Below, in pieces: positions 63,733 through 64,000 of a stretch of DNA of 64,000 bases (position 1 is its first letter; every line of letters starts with the position of its first letter). The notes below the pieces were generated by a model, which saw only the letters and a program-made list of their open reading frames with translations, ran no database searches and was not told the DNA's origin. Origin of the DNA: Gimesia aquarii. Its GTDB lineage: Bacteria; Planctomycetota; Planctomycetia; Planctomycetales; Planctomycetaceae. Position numbers and translations under genes: made by a program. The stretch lies in contig NZ_CP037920.1 in the NCBI RefSeq assembly GCF_007748195.1, positions 5,361,800 through 5,425,799 on the forward strand, written 5' to 3'.

Positions 63733-64000
63733 ATGAGATATTTTCCTGTAGCATTGTTTTCCGCAGTTTCACTCTCAATGATGTCCTTTGTCTATGCAGC
63801 AGACAAAAAAGCAGACCCAGCCACTGAACAGGCCAAATCCAAAATTCGTGCCGCCGGTGGTTCCGTTCTCGAATTGGCACAGAATGATGATCGGCTTGAA
63901 ATTGCCTTTCATTTGTCTGATCAAAAAATCACAGACAACACTTTGAAAACTCTCGCAGGGCTTAAGAAAGTCTCCACGTTAAACCTGCGTGGTACTGACA
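63733..64000 (+). CDS. Secreted leucine-rich-repeat protein, N-terminal part
   Basis: The frame starts at ATG 63733 and runs out of the window. It has a signal peptide (MRYFPVALFSAVSLSMMSFVYA), a Lys/Ala-rich linker, and the first repeats of the planctomycete LRR type (ITDNTLKTLAGLKKVSTLNLRGTD). Such proteins are exported and bind partners; the kinase at 24093-26291 carries similar repeats. The gene continues beyond base 64000. Confidence 0.75.
   Translation, partial: MRYFPVALFSAVSLSMMSFVYAADKKADPATEQAKSKIRAAGGSVLELAQNDDRLEIAFHLSDQKITDNTLKTLAGLKKVSTLNLRGTD

Overview
The window looks like a chromosomal segment of a marine-type planctomycete (Planctomycetaceae; a Gimesia-like genome is my inference, not a database result). 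The evidence is gene content. It carries two DUF1559 proteins with prepilin-like N-termini, a DUF1549/DUF1553 'planctomycete cytochrome' protein followed by a DUF1501 protein, a giant PVC-type haem-binding protein, a sigma factor next to a receptor-like kinase with a zinc-finger N-terminus and a leucine-rich C-terminus, and many large exported proteins of moderate GC.

Layout. 1-9431: the tail of a VWA protein, then a minus-strand run of envelope genes (secreted protein, lipoprotein, DUF1559, a coupled pair of membrane proteins, a LamG/TIM-barrel-like exported protein). 9696-13583: a compact glucosylglycerate locus with phosphatase, GT81 synthase and GH13_18 phosphorylase, so both synthesis and phosphorolysis of a compatible solute. 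13611-22940: a VOC protein, a small membrane protein, a DJ-1/PfpI protein, an 1813-residue ceramidase/PVC-haem/HEAT/cytochrome fusion divergent from an XylR-like AraC regulator, and a MarR regulator. 23459-30085: sigma factor plus kinase, a glycosyltransferase, and a DUF1559-lipoprotein pair. 30174-40395: a GntR-led catabolic cluster (PSD1, DUF1501, enolase-superfamily enzyme, M14-type deacylase, sodium:solute symporter, esterase). 40410-41360: PEGA lipoprotein and tRNA-Pro(GGG).

41490-47949: a phospholipid N-methyltransferase-like gene, then a tightly packed operon of DUF3375, DUF4194 and a 1135-residue SMC-like ATPase. These match JetA, JetB and JetC of a type I Wadjet (MksFEB-like) system, but no JetD nuclease gene follows or precedes them. 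This is the most notable system in the window. 48101-52140: small hypothetical and PilZ genes, then an MFS transporter and an overlapping anion permease. 52141-56762: DoxX, four YCII ('DGPF') modules, DUF1579 and an ECF42-type sigma factor, an expanded version of the known ECF42-DGPF association. 57490-64000: a double-winged-helix GntR regulator, a PhoX-family protein with its terminator, an Mla-type lipid transport operon (permease, ATPase, MCE protein), and the start of a secreted leucine-rich-repeat protein.

Functional calls rest on recognising motifs and family signatures by eye. No alignment or search was run. Several starts were moved to an internal ATG, GTG or TTG with a better Shine-Dalgarno sequence.
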